Of a DNA stretch of 6,768 nt, positions 6,719-6,768 are shown piece after piece. Position numbers and translations under genes: made by a program. The notes below the pieces were generated by a model. That model worked only from the letters and a program-made list of their open reading frames with translations. It was not told the origin of the DNA and searched no databases. The number at the start of each line of letters is the position of its first letter. The stretch's first letter is position 1. Origin of the DNA: Piscirickettsiaceae bacterium (lineage in GTDB: Bacteria; Pseudomonadota; Gammaproteobacteria; Nitrosococcales; Methylophagaceae); contig JABGUA010000113.1 of NCBI GenBank assembly GCA_018646825.1, positions 1 through 6,768 of the forward strand, in the 5' to 3' direction.

Positions 6719-6768
6719 ATGCATACAAAAACACTTTCAGAATTATCGGCTGCCTTACACAATGGTGA
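6719..6768 (+). CDS. gatA: Amidotransferase subunit A (GatA), first 16 codons only
   Basis: Only the N-terminal 16 residues are in the window (MHTKTLSELSAALHNG). They resemble the start of GatA proteins (MH-x-KTL-x-ELS-x-AL). GatA is the amidase subunit of GatCAB that releases ammonia from glutamine through a Ser-cisSer-Lys triad, but none of the catalytic region is visible. The ATG follows the gatC stop by ten bases and has AGG at 6710-6712, six bases upstream. The call depends on this short match together with position directly after gatC, where gatA is normally found. Confidence 0.88.
   Translation, partial: MHTKTLSELSAALHNG

Noticed and set aside
6529..6762. 77-codon minus-strand frame opposite gatC and gatA
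   Set aside because: It is a shadow of two recognisable genes, with no ribosome binding site or family features.
1..6768. Search for tRNA, CRISPR array, insertion sequence, toxin-antitoxin or phage-like features
   Set aside because: The window is almost fully occupied by conserved housekeeping genes. The only gap over 80 bases is the 120-base mreB-gatC spacer, and no such feature was seen.

Overview
The window comes from a gammaproteobacterium with moderate GC content. MreB, PBP2 and RodA closely resemble the enterobacterial and pseudomonad proteins. The divergent gatC-gatA | mreB arrangement is familiar from Pseudomonas-type genomes. The genus cannot be assigned from the sequence alone. This is a conserved housekeeping locus: I see no mobile element, CRISPR array, tRNA or rRNA, and no sign of recent transfer.

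Layout: almost everything from 1 to 6300 is on the minus strand, in the transcription order mreB (6300-5254), mreC (about 5177-4257), mreD (4257-3778), mrdA/PBP2 (3770-1917), rodA (1924-791) and mltB (794 to the left edge, cut off). From mreC onward the genes are tightly packed. mreC/mreD overlap by 1 base, mreD-mrdA are 7 bases apart, mrdA/rodA overlap by 8 bases and rodA/mltB by 2 bases. After a 120-base divergent spacer, gatC (6421-6708) and the first 16 codons of gatA (6719 to the right edge) are on the plus strand.

Function: the minus-strand cluster encodes most of the Rod complex (elongasome). MreB forms the cytoskeletal filament, MreC and MreD are its membrane partners, RodA polymerises glycan strands and PBP2 cross-links them. 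MltB, a lytic transglycosylase, is the matching wall-cutting enzyme. RodZ is absent from the window. GatC and GatA belong to the tRNA-dependent amidotransferase that makes Gln-tRNA(Gln) and/or Asn-tRNA(Asn); they are neighbours without an obvious functional link.

The least ordinary part is the mreB-mreC junction. It holds a strong intrinsic terminator, and a sigma70-like promoter across the mreB stop codon whose predicted start lies inside the terminator stem. The conserved N-terminus of MreC is in frame but has no ATG, GTG or TTG in front of it, only ATT preceded directly by an in-frame TAG. The end of mreC also carries a perfect 9-bp tandem repeat coding for Glu-Ala-Val units, just before the mreD ribosome binding site. 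I found no wholly new system; the points worth checking are the expression control at this junction and the variable MreC tail.
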